This document shows positions 63,838 to 64,000 of a stretch of DNA of 64,000 bases, in pieces. This DNA comes from Lachnospira pectinoschiza (GTDB taxonomy: Bacteria; Bacillota; Clostridia; Lachnospirales; Lachnospiraceae). Position 1 is the stretch's first letter, and each line of letters begins with the position of its first letter. Both the position numbers and the translations under genes were made by a program. The notes below the pieces were generated by a model. That model saw only the letters and a program-made list of their open reading frames with translations. It searched no databases and was not told where the DNA came from. The stretch covers positions 124,001 through 188,000 of the forward strand of contig NZ_FNHZ01000001.1 of NCBI RefSeq assembly GCF_900103815.1, read 5' to 3'.

Positions 63838-64000
63838 ATGGAGAATATTTATCAGCAGGCAGAGAATATACTTAGGTATATAGTTGAATTTTCAACATTG
63901 TTGTTGGAGCTTTTTGGTATTTGTATCCTTGTTTATACTGCTATTAAGAGCTTTATTTATTGGCTAAAAAAGGATGATTCTATTAGATTGATTCTTGCTC
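63838..64000 (+). CDS. DUF1622 membrane protein, 3' end cut by the window
   Basis: 54 residues visible from ATG 63838. The start MENIYQQAENILRYIVEFST followed by span LLLELFGICILVYTAIKSF and a basic loop fits DUF1622 small membrane proteins. Function unknown. The ribosome site is GGGGG, 8 bases upstream. Confidence 0.65.
   Translation, partial: MENIYQQAENILRYIVEFSTLLLELFGICILVYTAIKSFIYWLKKDDSIRLILA

Overview
The window is low-GC Firmicutes DNA, most likely from a motile gut or rumen Lachnospiraceae (Butyrivibrio, Pseudobutyrivibrio or Lachnospira type). Pointers are type III glutamine synthetase, LuxS, the run PucR-regulator/ftsE/ftsX/M23 hydrolase/S41 protease/uvrB/uvrA, a DUF6472 mini-protein, a YjfB-type motility mini-protein and strong GGAGG ribosome sites. 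The genus cannot be fixed from sequence alone.

1-43.9 kb is mostly ordinary chromosome. It holds a TtcA-like thiolase (cut by the left edge), a fused CydDC-like ABC exporter, a NYN/OST-HTH nuclease, luxS, glnN, a class B sortase (-), fba (-), a structured-RNA candidate at 12058-12254, a zinc-ribbon/TPM pair, cyclophilin (-), an MBOAT plus DHHW exopolymer-acetylation pair, tRNA-Gln(CUG), cvfB, ridA with a CPBP protease, yjfB (-), an MsmX-type sugar ATPase, the cell-division block pucR-like/ftsEX/envC-like/ctpA, uvrBA, a HAD phosphatase, a small alarmone synthetase (-), guaA, an MFS exporter with a hairpin over its ribosome site, and a small ABC exporter.

43.9-53.3 kb is an accessory island full of deletion scars. 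One autoregulated HTH module (operator, promoter, 64-67-residue HTH protein) occurs twice intact and once as a remnant. Each copy sits in front of a different protein of the phage-antirepressor type: KilA-N, DinD and RhuM-Fic. A fourth gene of this type, Bro-N, follows and is split by a -1 frameshift at an A AAA AAG heptamer. All four genes carry an unrelated-sequence inverted repeat at about the same codon position (residues ~60-77). The KilA-N and DinD genes have both lost an internal block just downstream of it. The island ends with a truncated hydrolase fused to a truncated ABC half-exporter and an intact partner.

53.4-56.9 kb is a cassette bracketed by inverted copies of a ~130 bp three-hairpin repeat. 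It carries a lipoprotein and a 600-residue fusion of an S-4TM-like pore-forming domain to a LicD-family nucleotidyltransferase-fold domain. The right-hand repeat has an 80 bp two-hairpin element inserted exactly in a hairpin loop, and two more copies of that element stand in tandem at 4763-4924. A third, deleted copy of the large repeat lies between pstB and phoU.

56.9-64 kb returns to core genes: an M24 peptidase (-), an aldo/keto reductase followed by an ABC remnant, the phosphate operon pstS-pstC-pstA-pstB-phoU, and the start of a DUF1622 protein cut by the right edge.
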